A stretch of DNA of 64,000 nucleotides, taken from assembly GCF_040546585.1 (NCBI RefSeq), contig NZ_JBEPOC010000001.1, positions 1,612,001 through 1,676,000 on the forward strand. Direction: 5' to 3'. The notes under the pieces were generated by a model. It ran no database searches, had not been told where the DNA came from, and was given only the letters and a program-made list of their open reading frames with translations. Each line of letters starts with the position of its first letter. Position 1 is the first letter of the stretch. Both the position numbers and the translations under genes were made by a program. Below, piece by piece: positions 1 through 8,623 of the stretch. The DNA comes from Marmoricola sp. OAE513 (GTDB lineage: Bacteria > Actinomycetota > Actinomycetes > Propionibacteriales > Nocardioidaceae).

Positions 1-1422
1 GAGGGCGATCGCTGCTGCCTGCGCAGCGCTCGTCGTGTCCGGGGTGGTCCCGGCCAGGTCGAAGGAGCCGAGGAAGTCGGTGCTCACGTCGCCGGCGAGC
101 ACGTCGTCGTCGCGCAGCAACCGCACCAGCAGGTCCCGGTTGGTGACCAGGCCGTGGATCCGCGCACGCTCCAGGATGCCCGCGAGGGTGCGGAAGGCCG
201 CCGCGCGGGTGGGGCCCCAGACGATCACCTTGGCGAGCATCGCGTCGTAGTGCGTGCTGACCTCGCTCCCGGAGACGAAGCCGCTGTCGAGCCGGCTGCC
301 GTAGGTGAGCAGCTGGTGGAACTCCCCCTCGCAGTCGATCTCGAAGGTGTCCAGGACACCGCTCTGCGGCTGGTAGTCCGCCGCCGGGTCCTCGGCGTAC
401 AGGCGCACCTCGACGGCGTGGCCGCGCGGGTGCGTCGGAGCGTTCGGCACCGTGCCGCCCTCGGCGACCCGGATCTGCGCCTCGACCAGGTCGATGCCGA
501 AGACGGCCTCGGTGACCGGGTGCTCGACCTGGAGACGGGTGTTCATCTCCAGGAACGAGACCTTGGCGCCTCCGGCGGTTGAGCCGTCCCCGGTGGTTGA
601 GCCTGTCGAAACCATGAACTCGACGGTCCCGGCGCCGACGTACCCGATCGCCCCGGCCGCGAGCCGCGCGCCCTCGTGCAGGGTCGCGCGGGTCTCGTCA
701 CTGAGTCCGAACGCCGGCGCCTCCTCCACGACCTTCTGGTGGCGCCGCTGCAGCGAGCAGTCACGCTCGCCGAGGACCAACACGTTGCCGTGGGTGTCGC
801 CGACCACCTGCACCTCGACGTGGCGCCCGTTCTCCAGGTACGGCTCGCAGAAGACGGTGGCGTCGCCGAAGGCGCTCGCGGCCTCGTCGGAAGCGAGCTT
901 CACCTCGCCGGCCAGAGCGGCCAGGTCGCGCACGATCCGCATACCGCGGCCGCCGCCACCCGCCGAGGCCTTCACCAGCAGGGGCAGGTCCGCCTCGGTC
1001 GCGTCCGCCGGGTCGATCTGGCCGAACACCGGGACGCCGGCCGCGGCCATCAGCTCCTTCGCCGCGATCTTCGAACCCATCGCGTCGATCGACTCCGGGG
1101 TCGGCCCGATCCAGGTCAGGCCGGCGGCGATGACGTCGCGCGCGAACCCGGCGTTCTCGGACAGGAAGCCGTACCCGGGGTGGATCGCGTCGGCTCCGGC
1201 CTTCTTCGCGGCCTCGATGACGAGGTCGCCGCGCAGGTACGTCTCGGCCGGCGTGCTGCCCGGCAGCCGTACGGCGAGGTCCGCCTCGCCGACGAACGGC
1301 AGCCCGGCGTCCGCGTCGGAGTAGACCGCGACGGTGCCGACGCCGAGGCGACGGGCGGTGGTGAAGACGCGTCGGGCGATCTCACCCCGGTTCGCGACGA
1401 GAATTCTGGTGATGGTCGTCAT
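1..1422 (-). CDS. Biotin carboxylase (alpha) subunit of an acyl-CoA carboxylase, N-terminal part
   Basis: Uses ATP and bicarbonate to carboxylate biotin; the adjacent carboxyltransferase then moves the CO2 to an acyl-CoA. The 474 visible residues show the N-terminal fold (ILVANRGEIARR, about 7-18), the ATP-grasp glycine loop (AGGGGRGMRIV, near 155), RDCSLQRRHQKVVEEAP and the active-site strand EMNTRLQVEHPVTE. The ATG at 1422 lies 8 bases past the carboxyltransferase stop, so the two are surely co-transcribed. The gene leaves the window on the left, so the biotin-carrier domain is not seen. Odd: before FLEMNTR, about residues 270-285 (VSTGSTTGDGSTAGGAK) replace the usual short hairpin, and the inserted codons are a dispersed DNA repeat (575-613). 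Substrate is not fixed by sequence; the AtuA neighbour suggests a branched or isoprenoid acyl-CoA. Confidence 0.93.
   Translation of the reverse strand, partial: MTTITRILVANRGEIARRVFTTARRLGVGTVAVYSDADAGLPFVGEADLAVRLPGSTPAETYLRGDLVIEAAKKAGADAIHPGYGFLSENAGFARDVIAAGLTWIGPTPESIDAMGSKIAAKELMAAAGVPVFGQIDPADATEADLPLLVKASAGGGGRGMRIVRDLAALAGEVKLASDEAASAFGDATVFCEPYLENGRHVEVQVVGDTHGNVLVLGERDCSLQRRHQKVVEEAPAFGLSDETRATLHEGARLAAGAIGYVGAGTVEFMVSTGSTTGDGSTAGGAKVSFLEMNTRLQVEHPVTEAVFGIDLVEAQIRVAEGGTVPNAPTHPRGHAVEVRLYAEDPAADYQPQSGVLDTFEIDCEGEFHQLLTYGSRLDSGFVSGSEVSTHYDAMLAKVIVWGPTRAAAFRTLAGILERARIHGLVTNRDLLVRLLRDDDVLAGDVSTDFLGSFDLAGTTPDTTSAAQAAAIAL
575..613 (-). repeat. Dispersed repeat (GGTTTCGACAGGCTCAACC type) inside a coding region
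   Basis: One full copy (592-613) and one partial copy (575-586) of a short element that recurs in this window at 2232-2270, 3034-3054, 18567-18587, 24103-24145 and 44553-44566. Here it is read in frame as VSTGSTT plus GST inside the biotin carboxylase, where relatives have a short beta hairpin. Confidence 0.75.
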
Positions 1423-1430
1423 GTCTCCAC

Positions 1431-3071
1431 TCACATCCGGAAGACGCCGAAGCGGTCCGTGCCCTCGATGGGCTTGTTGTTGATCACGGACAGGCAGATG
1501 CCCAGGACGGTGCGGGTGTCCCGCGGGTCGATGACGCCGTCGTCGTAGAGCATCCCGGACAGGAAGTACGGCGCACTCTGCTCCTCGATCTGCGCCTCGA
1601 CGACGGCCTTGATCGCGGCGAAGCCCTCGCGGTCGAACTCCTCGCCCTTCGAGATCGCCGACTGCTCGGCGACGATCTCCAGGACGCCGGCGAGCTGGGC
1701 CGGCCCCATCACTGCGGACTTCGAGCTCGGCCAGGTGAAGAGGAAGCGCGGGTCGAAGGCGCGACCGTTCATCCCGTAGTTCCCGGCGCCGTACGAGGCG
1801 GCCATGATCACCGAGATGTGCGGGACCTTCGAGTTGGAGACCGCGTTGATCATCTGGGCGCCGTGCTTGATGATGCCGCCCTGCTCGTACTCCTTGCCGA
1901 CCATGTAGCCGGTGGTGTTGTGCAGGAACAACAGGGGCGTGTCCGACTGGTTCGCCAGCTGGATGAACTGGGTCGCCTTCTGCGCCTCCTCGGAGAACAG
2001 CACGCCCTGGGCGTTAGCGAGGATGCCGACGGGGTTGCCGTGGATCTTCGCCCAGCCGGTGACCAGGGAGCCGCCGTACAGCGGCTTGAACTCGTCGAAG
2101 ACCGCGCCGTTGCTCTCGGAGCGCCCGTCGGCGATGCGCGCGATGACGTCCCGCGGGTCGAAGGGTTCCTTGAGATCGGTCGGGATCAGGTCGAGGAGGC
2201 CGTCGGGGTCCTGCTCGGGCTCGGCGTACCCGGTCGTCGAGCCGCCCCTGGTCGTCGAGCTTGCCGAGACGCCCTTCTCCACCTTCTTCAGCCGGGCCAC
2301 GATCCGCCGACCGATCCGGATCGCGTCGTGCTCGTCGACGGCCAGGTAGTCCGCGAGGCCGGACGTGCGCGCGTGCATCTCCGCACCGCCGAGCGACTCG
2401 TCGTCGGACTCCTCACCGGTGGCCATCTTCACCAGGGGTGGTCCGCCGAGGAAGACCTTCGCCTGCTCCTTCACCATCACGGTGTAGTCGCTCATGCCGG
2501 GGACGTAGGCGCCGCCGGCCGTGGAGTTGCCGAAGACCAGCGCGATCGTCGGTTCCTTCCGGGCGCTCGCGCGGGTGATGTCGCGGAAGAGCTTGCCGCC
2601 CGGGATGAAGATCTCCTTCTGGGTGGGCAGGTCCGCACCGCCGGACTCGACCAGCGACACGGTCGGCAGGCCGTTCTCCTCCGCGATCTGCGAGGCCCGG
2701 AAGATCTTCTTCACCGTCCACGGGTTCGAGGCGCCACCCTTCACGGTCGGGTCGTTGGCCGTGATCATGACCTCGACGCCCTCGACCACGCCGATACCGG
2801 TGACCACGCTCGCACCGACGGCGAAGTCGGAGCCCCAGCCGGCGAGCGGGGAGAGCTCGAGGAAGGCCGAGCCCGGGTCGATGAGCAGCTCGATCCGCTC
2901 GCGCGGAAGCAGCTTGCCGCGCTTGCGGTGCCGGGCAATGGCCTTCTCGCCGCCGCCGGCGACCGCCTTGGCGTGCTCAGCGTCGAGGGACTCGATCTTC
3001 GCGAGCATGGACTCGCGCCGACTCCCGGTCGCCTCCTCGGCAGGCTCGACCACCGTTGCTTCTTCGGTCAC
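1431..3071 (-). CDS. Acyl-CoA carboxylase carboxyltransferase (beta) subunit, MCC/propionyl-CoA type
   Basis: Transfers the carboxyl group from biotin to an acyl-CoA. At 546 residues it matches methylcrotonoyl-CoA carboxylase beta chains. It has two crotonase-like halves, with conserved blocks ANDPTVKGG, SGGADLPTQ, FGNSTAGGAY and GGAEMHARTSG in the N half and NTTGYMVGKEYEQGG and AASYGAGNYGMNGRAFDPR in the C half; the two Gly-rich oxyanion loops are intact. The GTG start at 3071 overlaps the dehydrogenase stop by four bases (GTGA), which suggests translational coupling. Odd: a stretch between the halves (VSASSTTRGGSTTG) is made of two copies of the dispersed repeat, and a further copy sits in the first ten codons (VVEPAEEA). 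Confidence 0.93.
   Translation of the reverse strand: MTEEATVVEPAEEATGSRRESMLAKIESLDAEHAKAVAGGGEKAIARHRKRGKLLPRERIELLIDPGSAFLELSPLAGWGSDFAVGASVVTGIGVVEGVEVMITANDPTVKGGASNPWTVKKIFRASQIAEENGLPTVSLVESGGADLPTQKEIFIPGGKLFRDITRASARKEPTIALVFGNSTAGGAYVPGMSDYTVMVKEQAKVFLGGPPLVKMATGEESDDESLGGAEMHARTSGLADYLAVDEHDAIRIGRRIVARLKKVEKGVSASSTTRGGSTTGYAEPEQDPDGLLDLIPTDLKEPFDPRDVIARIADGRSESNGAVFDEFKPLYGGSLVTGWAKIHGNPVGILANAQGVLFSEEAQKATQFIQLANQSDTPLLFLHNTTGYMVGKEYEQGGIIKHGAQMINAVSNSKVPHISVIMAASYGAGNYGMNGRAFDPRFLFTWPSSKSAVMGPAQLAGVLEIVAEQSAISKGEEFDREGFAAIKAVVEAQIEEQSAPYFLSGMLYDDGVIDPRDTRTVLGICLSVINNKPIEGTDRFGVFRM
2232..2270 (-). repeat. Dispersed repeat, two copies inside the carboxyltransferase gene
   Basis: Two GTCGTCGAGC-type copies (2232-2243 partial, 2250-2270 fuller) in the linker between the two halves of the protein, read in frame as SASSTTRGGSTTG. 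Confidence 0.6.
3034..3054 (-). repeat. Dispersed repeat at the start of the carboxyltransferase gene
   Basis: A copy in the other coding frame, read as VVEPAEE near the N terminus of the carboxyltransferase. Confidence 0.6.
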
Positions 3072-4210
3072 GATGCGTACCCCATCAGTCGTGCGGCCAG
3101 GTCGGAGAGGACTTCGGTGGCGCCACCACCGATCGGCAGGATCCGGGAGTCCCGGTAGTGCCGCTCGACCTCGGTGCCGTGCATGTAGCCGGCGCCGCCG
3201 TGCAGCTGGACGGCCGAGTCGACGACCGCCTCGCACGCCTCGACCGCCGTCTGCTTGGCCAGGCAGGCCTCGGCGATGACGTTCTCCCCGTTGACGTGGC
3301 GGGCGATCACCTCGTGCGTGTAGCTGCGCGAGATCTCGACCAGGCGGCGCATCTCGAGGAGCTTGTGCCGGACGACCTGGTTGGCGATCAGCGGCTTGCC
3401 GAACGTCTGCCGGTCGCGGCAGTACTGCGCGGTGAGCTCGAGAGCCCGACCGGCGATGCCGTAGCCGTGCACCGCGAGGCCGATCCGCTCGACCACGAAC
3501 TGCTCGGCGATGTAGTAGAACCCCTGGTTCTCCTCACCGACCAGGTTGGTCGCGGGAACCCGTACGTCGACGTACGCCAGCTCCGCGGTGTCCGAGCAGT
3601 GCCAGCCCATCTTCGCGAGCTTGCGGTCAACGGTGAACCCAGGCGTGTCCTTGTCCACGACGATCAGCGAGATGCCGGCGTGGCCAGGGCCGCCGGTGCG
3701 GACCGCGGTCGTCACGAAGTCAGCGCGCACGCCGGAGGTGATGAAGGTCTTCGCGCCGTTGATGACGTAGTGGTCCCCGTCCCGCACAGCGGTGGTCGTG
3801 ATGCCCGCGACGTCGGACCCGCCGTTCGGCTCGGTCACCGCCAGCGACCCGATCAGGTCGCCGGTCAACGTCGGGCGGACGTAGCGGTCGATCAGGTCGG
3901 CGCTGCCGTTGGCCACGATGTGCGGCAGGGCGATGCCGTGCGTGAAGAGACCGGCCATCAGACCCGAGGAGGCACCCGCGGCGAAGAACGCCTCCTGCAT
4001 CGCGGTCGCGTCCGCGAGGTCGCCGCCGTCGCCGCCGGCCTCCTCGGGAAAGCCGAGTCCGAGCAGCCCCGCCTTCGCGGCGACCTGGTGCAGGGAGCGC
4101 GGGATCTCTTGGGTGTCCTCCCACTCCTGCAGGTGCGGGCTGATCTCACGTTCGACGAAGGTGCGCGTGCTCGCCTGCAGCGCGAGGCGGTCCTCGGTGT
4201 AGAGGGTCAT
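3068..4210 (-). CDS. Acyl-CoA dehydrogenase, isovaleryl/citronellyl-CoA type
   Basis: FAD flavoprotein that introduces the alpha-beta double bond in an acyl-CoA. The 380 residues cover the N-terminal helical domain, the FAD-binding strand VTEPNGGSDVAG, RQTFGKPL and LHGGAGYM near the C terminus. The Glu found in the short/medium-chain type motif YEGTSE is absent (PIGGGATEVL), while a Glu is kept in the helix-G segment QFVVERIGLAV. That is the arrangement of isovaleryl-CoA dehydrogenase, so a beta-branched substrate is likely (inference). I chose ATG at 4210, which has AGAGGA eight bases upstream; an ATG at 4240 would add ten residues. It is first in a dehydrogenase-carboxylase unit, as in leucine or citronellol breakdown. 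Confidence 0.92.
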   Translation of the reverse strand: MTLYTEDRLALQASTRTFVEREISPHLQEWEDTQEIPRSLHQVAAKAGLLGLGFPEEAGGDGGDLADATAMQEAFFAAGASSGLMAGLFTHGIALPHIVANGSADLIDRYVRPTLTGDLIGSLAVTEPNGGSDVAGITTTAVRDGDHYVINGAKTFITSGVRADFVTTAVRTGGPGHAGISLIVVDKDTPGFTVDRKLAKMGWHCSDTAELAYVDVRVPATNLVGEENQGFYYIAEQFVVERIGLAVHGYGIAGRALELTAQYCRDRQTFGKPLIANQVVRHKLLEMRRLVEISRSYTHEVIARHVNGENVIAEACLAKQTAVEACEAVVDSAVQLHGGAGYMHGTEVERHYRDSRILPIGGGATEVLSDLAARLMGYAS

Positions 4211-4275
4211 GCCGTGGTCCTCTCCGGGCTTCCAACCCATTCCTTGCAGAACAACCCGATGTTTCGGGTCGATGA

Positions 4276-4307
4276 GGCGGTTTCCCGTGTTCCCCCGGGA
4301 AACCGCC
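4276..4307 (-). terminator. Stem-loop between the AtuA-type gene and the acyl-CoA dehydrogenase gene
   Basis: Perfect 12-bp stem GGCGGTTTCCCG / CGGGAAACCGCC with an 8-base loop, nine bases past the AtuA-type stop; a smaller hairpin (ACCCGA/TCGGGT, 4254-4269) follows it. No U tract is present, so it may act as a weak terminator or mRNA processing site that splits the cluster. Confidence 0.55.
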
Positions 4308-4316
4308 CCCTGTAGC

Positions 4317-6071
4317 TCACAGCAGCTCCTCGGGGATGTTCACGTGACGGCTCCGCAGCCACTCGCCGACGGCCTTCGCCTGGGGGTCGAAGCGGGTGCT
4401 CGCGGCGACGCCGTCGCCGAGCAGGCCGCGGATGAGCACGTTCACGCCGCCGAGGTTCGGCAGCGGGTACACCTCGACCGCGAGCTCGGCGGCCTCGGGG
4501 AGAAGGGTGCGAATCGCGTCGGGCGTGATCAGGTGCAGGAGCCAGCCGATCCGCGCTGCACGCTTCTCGTCGCGCGGACCGCCGACCCAGAGTCCGACGT
4601 TCGCGTCGCCGCCCTTGTCGCCGGAGCGGGCGTGCACGAAGGTGCCGAGCGGGTGCACCGAGGTCGGCGAGTCCGACCCGGGCAGGCGCGGCTCGACCGG
4701 AGCGCCGGCGTCTGCACCCGGCGTCACGGTGGCCAGCTCGGTGGGTCCGTCGATCTCGATCGTCCGGTCGTCCCACAGGTGCACGGTCTCGGTGACCGCG
4801 CTGCGGTCGACGTACGCCGGCCGGTAGATCCCGTACGGCGAGCCGCGTCCCGGCGGCGCCGTCAGCGTGAAGCCCGGGTACGACGCCAGCGCGAGCTCGA
4901 CGGCGGCTGCGGTGAACGGCTTGCCGACGGCGTCCGCCGACGGGTCCTTCACGGTCACCCGCAGGAGGCAGGACGCGCCCTCCTCGGTGTCGGCGTCGGC
5001 CTGCGGGCGGGCCCCCATCGACCAGGTGACGCTCGCCGGCGCCCCTCCCTGCTGACCCTGCGCCGCGAGCCGGGCGTCCAGCTGGGTGCGCAGCCAGTCC
5101 GCCTTCGCATCGATGTCGAGGCCGGTGAGCACGAACTCCATCTGGTTGCGGAAACCACCGAGCTCGTTCACGCACACCTTGAGCTGCTCGGGCGGCGGCG
5201 TGCCGCGGACGCCGGAGACGCGGACCCGGTCAGGGCCGTCGTCCTCGAGGCTGATGGTCGCCAGGTCGGTGGTCACGTCCGGGCCGAGGTACAGGGTGGA
5301 CTGGATCTCGTAGACGAGCTGCGCGGTGACGGTGTCGACGGAGACGACGCCCCCGGTGCCCGCGTGCTTGGTGACGACGAACGACCCGTCGGCGGCGACC
5401 TCGGCGAGCGGGAAGCCCAGCGGCGTGGCGTCGTGCGGGAGGGAGAGGAAGCCGGAGAAGTTGCCACCGGTCGCCTGGGTGCCGCACTCGATGACGTGGC
5501 CGGCCACCACGGCACCGGCGAGCTCGTCGTACGACGTCCGGGTCCAGCCGTGGTGCGCGATCGCGGGCCCGACGACGACCGAGGCGTCGGTGACCCGGCC
5601 GGTCACGACGATGTCGGCGCCCTCCTCGAGCGCTCGGGCGATCCCGAAGGCGCCGAGGTAGGCGTTCGCGGTGAGGGCTCCCCCGAGACCGAGCTCGGCC
5701 GCCCGCGGGGCCAGGTTGTCACCGTCGACGTACGCGATCTTCGCCTCGAGTCCGAGGGTTGCGGTGACCTCGGTGAGCTTGGCAGCGAGACCGGCCGGGT
5801 TGAGGCCGCCGGCGTTGGCGACGAGCTTCACCCCTCGTTCGAGCGCGAGCCCGAGGCAGTCGGCGACCTGCGCGACGAAGGTCCGCGCGTACCCGAGCGA
5901 GGGGTCCTTCATCTGGTCCTTGCCGAGGATGAGCATCGTCAGCTCGGCCAGGTAGTCGCCGGTCAGGTAGTCCAGGCTCGACTCACCCGGGGCTCCCTCG
6001 AGCATCTCGCGCATCGCCGAGAGGCGGTCGCCGTAGAAGCCCGAGCAGTTTCCGATTCGTGCGACGCTCAT
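4317..6071 (-). CDS. Acyclic terpene utilization AtuA family protein (DUF1446)
   Basis: AtuA-family protein of 584 residues. The family is tied to the citronellol/geraniol (Atu) pathway in pseudomonads and its reaction is not settled. Visible features are the N-terminal block RIGNCSGFYGDRLSAM, GGLNPAGLAAKL, VTGRVTDASVVVGPA, GHVIECGTQATGGNF and, near the C terminus, HARSGDKGGDANVG, which is characteristic of the family. The ATG at 6071 overlaps the stop of the upstream TIGR03084-type gene (ATGA). With the dehydrogenase and both carboxylase subunits downstream, the set resembles an Atu/Liu branched acyl-CoA route; the hydratase and lyase expected for a full pathway would lie beyond the left edge, if present. 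Confidence 0.88.
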   Translation of the reverse strand: MSVARIGNCSGFYGDRLSAMREMLEGAPGESSLDYLTGDYLAELTMLILGKDQMKDPSLGYARTFVAQVADCLGLALERGVKLVANAGGLNPAGLAAKLTEVTATLGLEAKIAYVDGDNLAPRAAELGLGGALTANAYLGAFGIARALEEGADIVVTGRVTDASVVVGPAIAHHGWTRTSYDELAGAVVAGHVIECGTQATGGNFSGFLSLPHDATPLGFPLAEVAADGSFVVTKHAGTGGVVSVDTVTAQLVYEIQSTLYLGPDVTTDLATISLEDDGPDRVRVSGVRGTPPPEQLKVCVNELGGFRNQMEFVLTGLDIDAKADWLRTQLDARLAAQGQQGGAPASVTWSMGARPQADADTEEGASCLLRVTVKDPSADAVGKPFTAAAVELALASYPGFTLTAPPGRGSPYGIYRPAYVDRSAVTETVHLWDDRTIEIDGPTELATVTPGADAGAPVEPRLPGSDSPTSVHPLGTFVHARSGDKGGDANVGLWVGGPRDEKRAARIGWLLHLITPDAIRTLLPEAAELAVEVYPLPNLGGVNVLIRGLLGDGVAASTRFDPQAKAVGEWLRSRHVNIPEELL

Positions 6072-6856
6072 GCGCTGGCCTCGCGTCCGGCCCCCGACGG
6101 CCCGGCGAACGCCTGCGCGACGTCCAGCCACCGGTCCACGTCCGCCCCGTTCGCGACCAGGTCGAGGTCGTCGCGGTGCCGGCGCTGGGTGACCAGCAGG
6201 CAGAAGTCGTACGCCGACCCGGTCAGCGTCTGCGCGGCGTCCTCGGGGCCGTAGGACCAGACCTCCCCGGACGGCGCGACCAGGTCGATCCGGAACTCCT
6301 CGGCCGGAGGTTCGAGCTCGTGCACGCCGAAGGAGAAATTCCGGGTCCGGACACCGAGGTGGGCGACGTGACGGATCCGGTCGGTCGGCTCGTAGCGCAG
6401 ACCGAGGGCGTCGTACACGTCGAGCGAGTGAGCCCAGGTCTCCATGAACCTGGCGGTCGCCATCGAGGCCGGACTCATCGGCGGTCCGAACCACGGCAGC
6501 TTCTGCCCCTCGGGGAACTCGCGCAGCATGGTGACCAGCGCGGGACGCCCGTCCTTCCACCAGGCGAAGATCTCGGCGCCGGGCTTCTCGGCCTCGCGGA
6601 ACGCCTCGGCGTCGACGAATCCGAGAGGATCCTCGAACCCCTTCATCACCAGCGCGTCCCAGGCTTCCTTGTCGGTGCCCGCGGCGATCGCTGCGACGTC
6701 GGTCCAGGCGAGGTGCGCGATCGTGGTCGCGATGTCCCAACCCTCCGCCGGGGTCGGGGTGCGCCAGCCCTGCTCGTCGAGCGGGGCGACGAGCTTCTCC
6801 AGGGCGTCGCCCTCGGCGCTCAGGTCGGCCAGGACTCCTTCGAGGACAGCGTTCAT
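6068..6856 (-). CDS. TIGR03084-type protein with maleylpyruvate-isomerase-like (DinB) fold
   Basis: 262 residues. The N-terminal half resembles the mycothiol/maleylpyruvate isomerase helical bundle: a His in TTIAHLAWTD and another in ETWAHSLDVYDALG lie where this fold binds a metal. The family (often called TIGR03084 metal-binding protein) sits regularly beside AtuA genes in actinobacteria; its function is not known, and a thiol-dependent or accessory role is only a guess. The start overlaps the TetR stop (TGATG) and its end overlaps AtuA, so the three form one operon. Confidence 0.82.
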   Translation of the reverse strand: MNAVLEGVLADLSAEGDALEKLVAPLDEQGWRTPTPAEGWDIATTIAHLAWTDVAAIAAGTDKEAWDALVMKGFEDPLGFVDAEAFREAEKPGAEIFAWWKDGRPALVTMLREFPEGQKLPWFGPPMSPASMATARFMETWAHSLDVYDALGLRYEPTDRIRHVAHLGVRTRNFSFGVHELEPPAEEFRIDLVAPSGEVWSYGPEDAAQTLTGSAYDFCLLVTQRRHRDDLDLVANGADVDRWLDVAQAFAGPSGAGREASA

Positions 6857-7470
6857 CAGTTCTCCTTGGTCCGGCGGGGCAGCTCGTCCTCGAGCACCAC
6901 GGCCCAGCGGTCGAGGATCCTGGTGCGACGGGCGCGGTCGTTGCTGATCGTGTTGGCGAGGCCGAGGCCGCGGATGAGGTCGAGGGTCGCCTGCACCAGC
7001 TCGCGCGCGCCGGGCTGGGACTCGTCGGCGTCGAGCATCTCGACGGTGAGCTTGTGGGTCTCGCGACCCGTGGTGCGCTCGAAGGGTCCGAGCGCTGAGA
7101 GCAGCGCCTCGTCGGCGCGCGCCGCGACCCAGAGCTCGAGCGCGGCGACGAAGACGTCGGAGGTGAAGTGCTCCCCGAGCATCTCCAGGACCGCCCGGGT
7201 ACGCCGGCTGCCCGTGGGAAGCGCCGCGGCCGCCTGGGCGAGCTCGTCGCGGCGTACCAGGGCCAGGTGCTCGACAGCAGCCACCACCAGGTCGTTCTTG
7301 GTCGGGAAGTGGTGCAGCTGGGCGCCGCGGCTGACACCTGCACGCTGGGAGATGAGCGTGGTCGAGGTTCCGGCCCAGCCGTACTCGGCCAGGCAGCCGA
7401 CGGTGGCCTCGAGCAGGCGCAGCCGCATGGCACGCGTCCGCTCCTCCTGGGTCACCCGGGTGGTCGTCAC
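6856..7470 (-). CDS. TetR family regulator, likely local repressor of the acyl-CoA cluster
   Basis: 204 residues with an N-terminal TetR helix-turn-helix (TSTTLISQRAGVSRGAQLHHF, split here as TSTTLISQRAGV and SRGAQLHHF, about 35-55) and a variable ligand-binding C half. I chose GTG at 7470 (VTTTRVTQEE); a longer frame to 7506 adds a Cys-rich leader that is not TetR-like. It is the first gene of the leftward operon and a perfect inverted repeat lies just upstream, so autoregulation and control of the cluster by an acyl-CoA or terpenoid ligand is likely. Confidence 0.88.
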   Translation of the reverse strand: MTTTRVTQEERTRAMRLRLLEATVGCLAEYGWAGTSTTLISQRAGVSRGAQLHHFPTKNDLVVAAVEHLALVRRDELAQAAAALPTGSRRTRAVLEMLGEHFTSDVFVAALELWVAARADEALLSALGPFERTTGRETHKLTVEMLDADESQPGARELVQATLDLIRGLGLANTISNDRARRTRILDRWAVVLEDELPRRTKEN

Positions 7471-7500
7471 CCGGTCATCGTGGGCCCCCCAGCAACAAAC

Positions 7501-7514
7501 AGTCAAGCCTGACT
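7501..7514 (-). promoter_or_regulatory. Candidate TetR operator
   Basis: Perfect inverted repeat AGTCA-AGCC-TGACT, 31 bases upstream of the chosen TetR start. Its right arm read leftward gives TTGACT, a good -35 hexamer, so a bound repressor would block the promoter of the cluster. Confidence 0.55.
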
Positions 7515-7587
7515 TTTAGTTTGGGGTCCAAGCACGCTCCCCACCCGGCACTGCCGGGCAGGGATCGGGCGGAGCGGGAAGGGCGGC

Positions 7588-8490
7588 TCAGCCCTCGTCG
7601 GCGTCGCGCCGGTGCGGCTCGAGCAGCTTGGTCCAGGCGTTGTGCATCTGCTCGTACTCCCCGGGGCAGCGCTGGAGGCGGGCGGCGGGCACGAACCCGA
7701 TCTGGTTCATGATCTGCATGTTCTCGTCGCTGGCGCCGGCCACCTTGCAGGCGATGTCGACCGCGCGCTGGATGCTCAGCGAGTGCTCGTCGGCGAACTG
7801 GGTCGCGTCCGGCGAACCCTGGTAGTCCTGCAGGGCGGAGAAGAACTGAGCCGCAGCGAAGGCGTACTCGGCACCGTTGTCGACGAAGTCGGTGAAGAAC
7901 CAAGTCGCCATGCCGTCCGCGGAGTCCTCCTCGCGACCCGTGACCGGGATCTCGAGAACGTCGACGAAGGCGTGCGCGATCTCGTGGATCAGGATGAAGT
8001 CGTTGACCGCGGCCCACTGCTTGCCGAGCTCGGTGTCGTCGATCGAGCTGCCGTCCGAGCCGGTCTGGCTGAGCTTGATGATGTTCGCGGTCAGGTTCGC
8101 GAAGTCGTAGAAGATCGTGACCGTCTTGGTGGTGGGGTCGTAGTACGGCGAGCCGTCCTCGTTGCTCACGTGGATCTTCAGGTCCTCGGGGAGCTTGAAC
8201 GCGTCCGCGAAGCCCTCGGCGATGCCGTCGACCTCACCGGCCTTGAGGATCTCCTCGGCCAGGGCCTGGGCGGTCTTGCCCTCGGCGGCGGCCAGGGTGG
8301 CCACGTAGGCCTCACCCGGACCCTCGAGCGGCTCGTCGTAGGTGACCTCGATGGTGTGCTTCTCCTCGGCGGTCCTGGTGGGGGTCGGCTCGGCCTTGGC
8401 GTCGGCCTTGTCGTCGGAGGAACCACAGCTGGAAAGAGTCAGTGCCGCGAGGACCGCGACGGCGGGAGCAAGGGAACGGAGGGATCGCAT
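7588..8490 (-). CDS. Lipoprotein with DUF4344-type zinc metallopeptidase motif
   Basis: 300 residues. The N terminus is a lipoprotein signal (hydrophobic stretch then LSSC lipobox, Cys about residue 22), so the protein should be anchored on the outer face of the membrane. The central HEIAHAFVD matches the HExxH zinc motif, followed by EEDSADGMATWFF, which could supply the third ligand; the overall pattern fits DUF4344 putative metallopeptidases. Low-complexity Asp/Lys/Thr residues follow the lipid Cys as a spacer. The start chosen is ATG 8490 (MRSLRSLAP); the frame is open further upstream but the extra residues do not belong to a signal peptide. It stands alone. Confidence 0.8.
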   Translation of the reverse strand: MRSLRSLAPAVAVLAALTLSSCGSSDDKADAKAEPTPTRTAEEKHTIEVTYDEPLEGPGEAYVATLAAAEGKTAQALAEEILKAGEVDGIAEGFADAFKLPEDLKIHVSNEDGSPYYDPTTKTVTIFYDFANLTANIIKLSQTGSDGSSIDDTELGKQWAAVNDFILIHEIAHAFVDVLEIPVTGREEDSADGMATWFFTDFVDNGAEYAFAAAQFFSALQDYQGSPDATQFADEHSLSIQRAVDIACKVAGASDENMQIMNQIGFVPAARLQRCPGEYEQMHNAWTKLLEPHRRDADEG

Positions 8491-8623
8491 GGGCGGGAGC
8501 CTAGGGGAGCCCGATGGCGTCTTCGTGTTCCAGCGACCGACCATCTAGACCGCGCGCTCGGTGATCCTCGAGCAGTGCAACCTCCGTCCCGGAGAAGGCG
8601 TCTGGGACGCCGAGAAACGCGGA

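Noticed and set aside
4317-7433. A single 1038-codon frame on the - strand across the AtuA, TIGR03084 and TetR genes
   Set aside because: Only its 4317-6071 part is coding (AtuA). The upstream part is the wrong frame of TIGR03084 and TetR, which have clear domains in their own frames.
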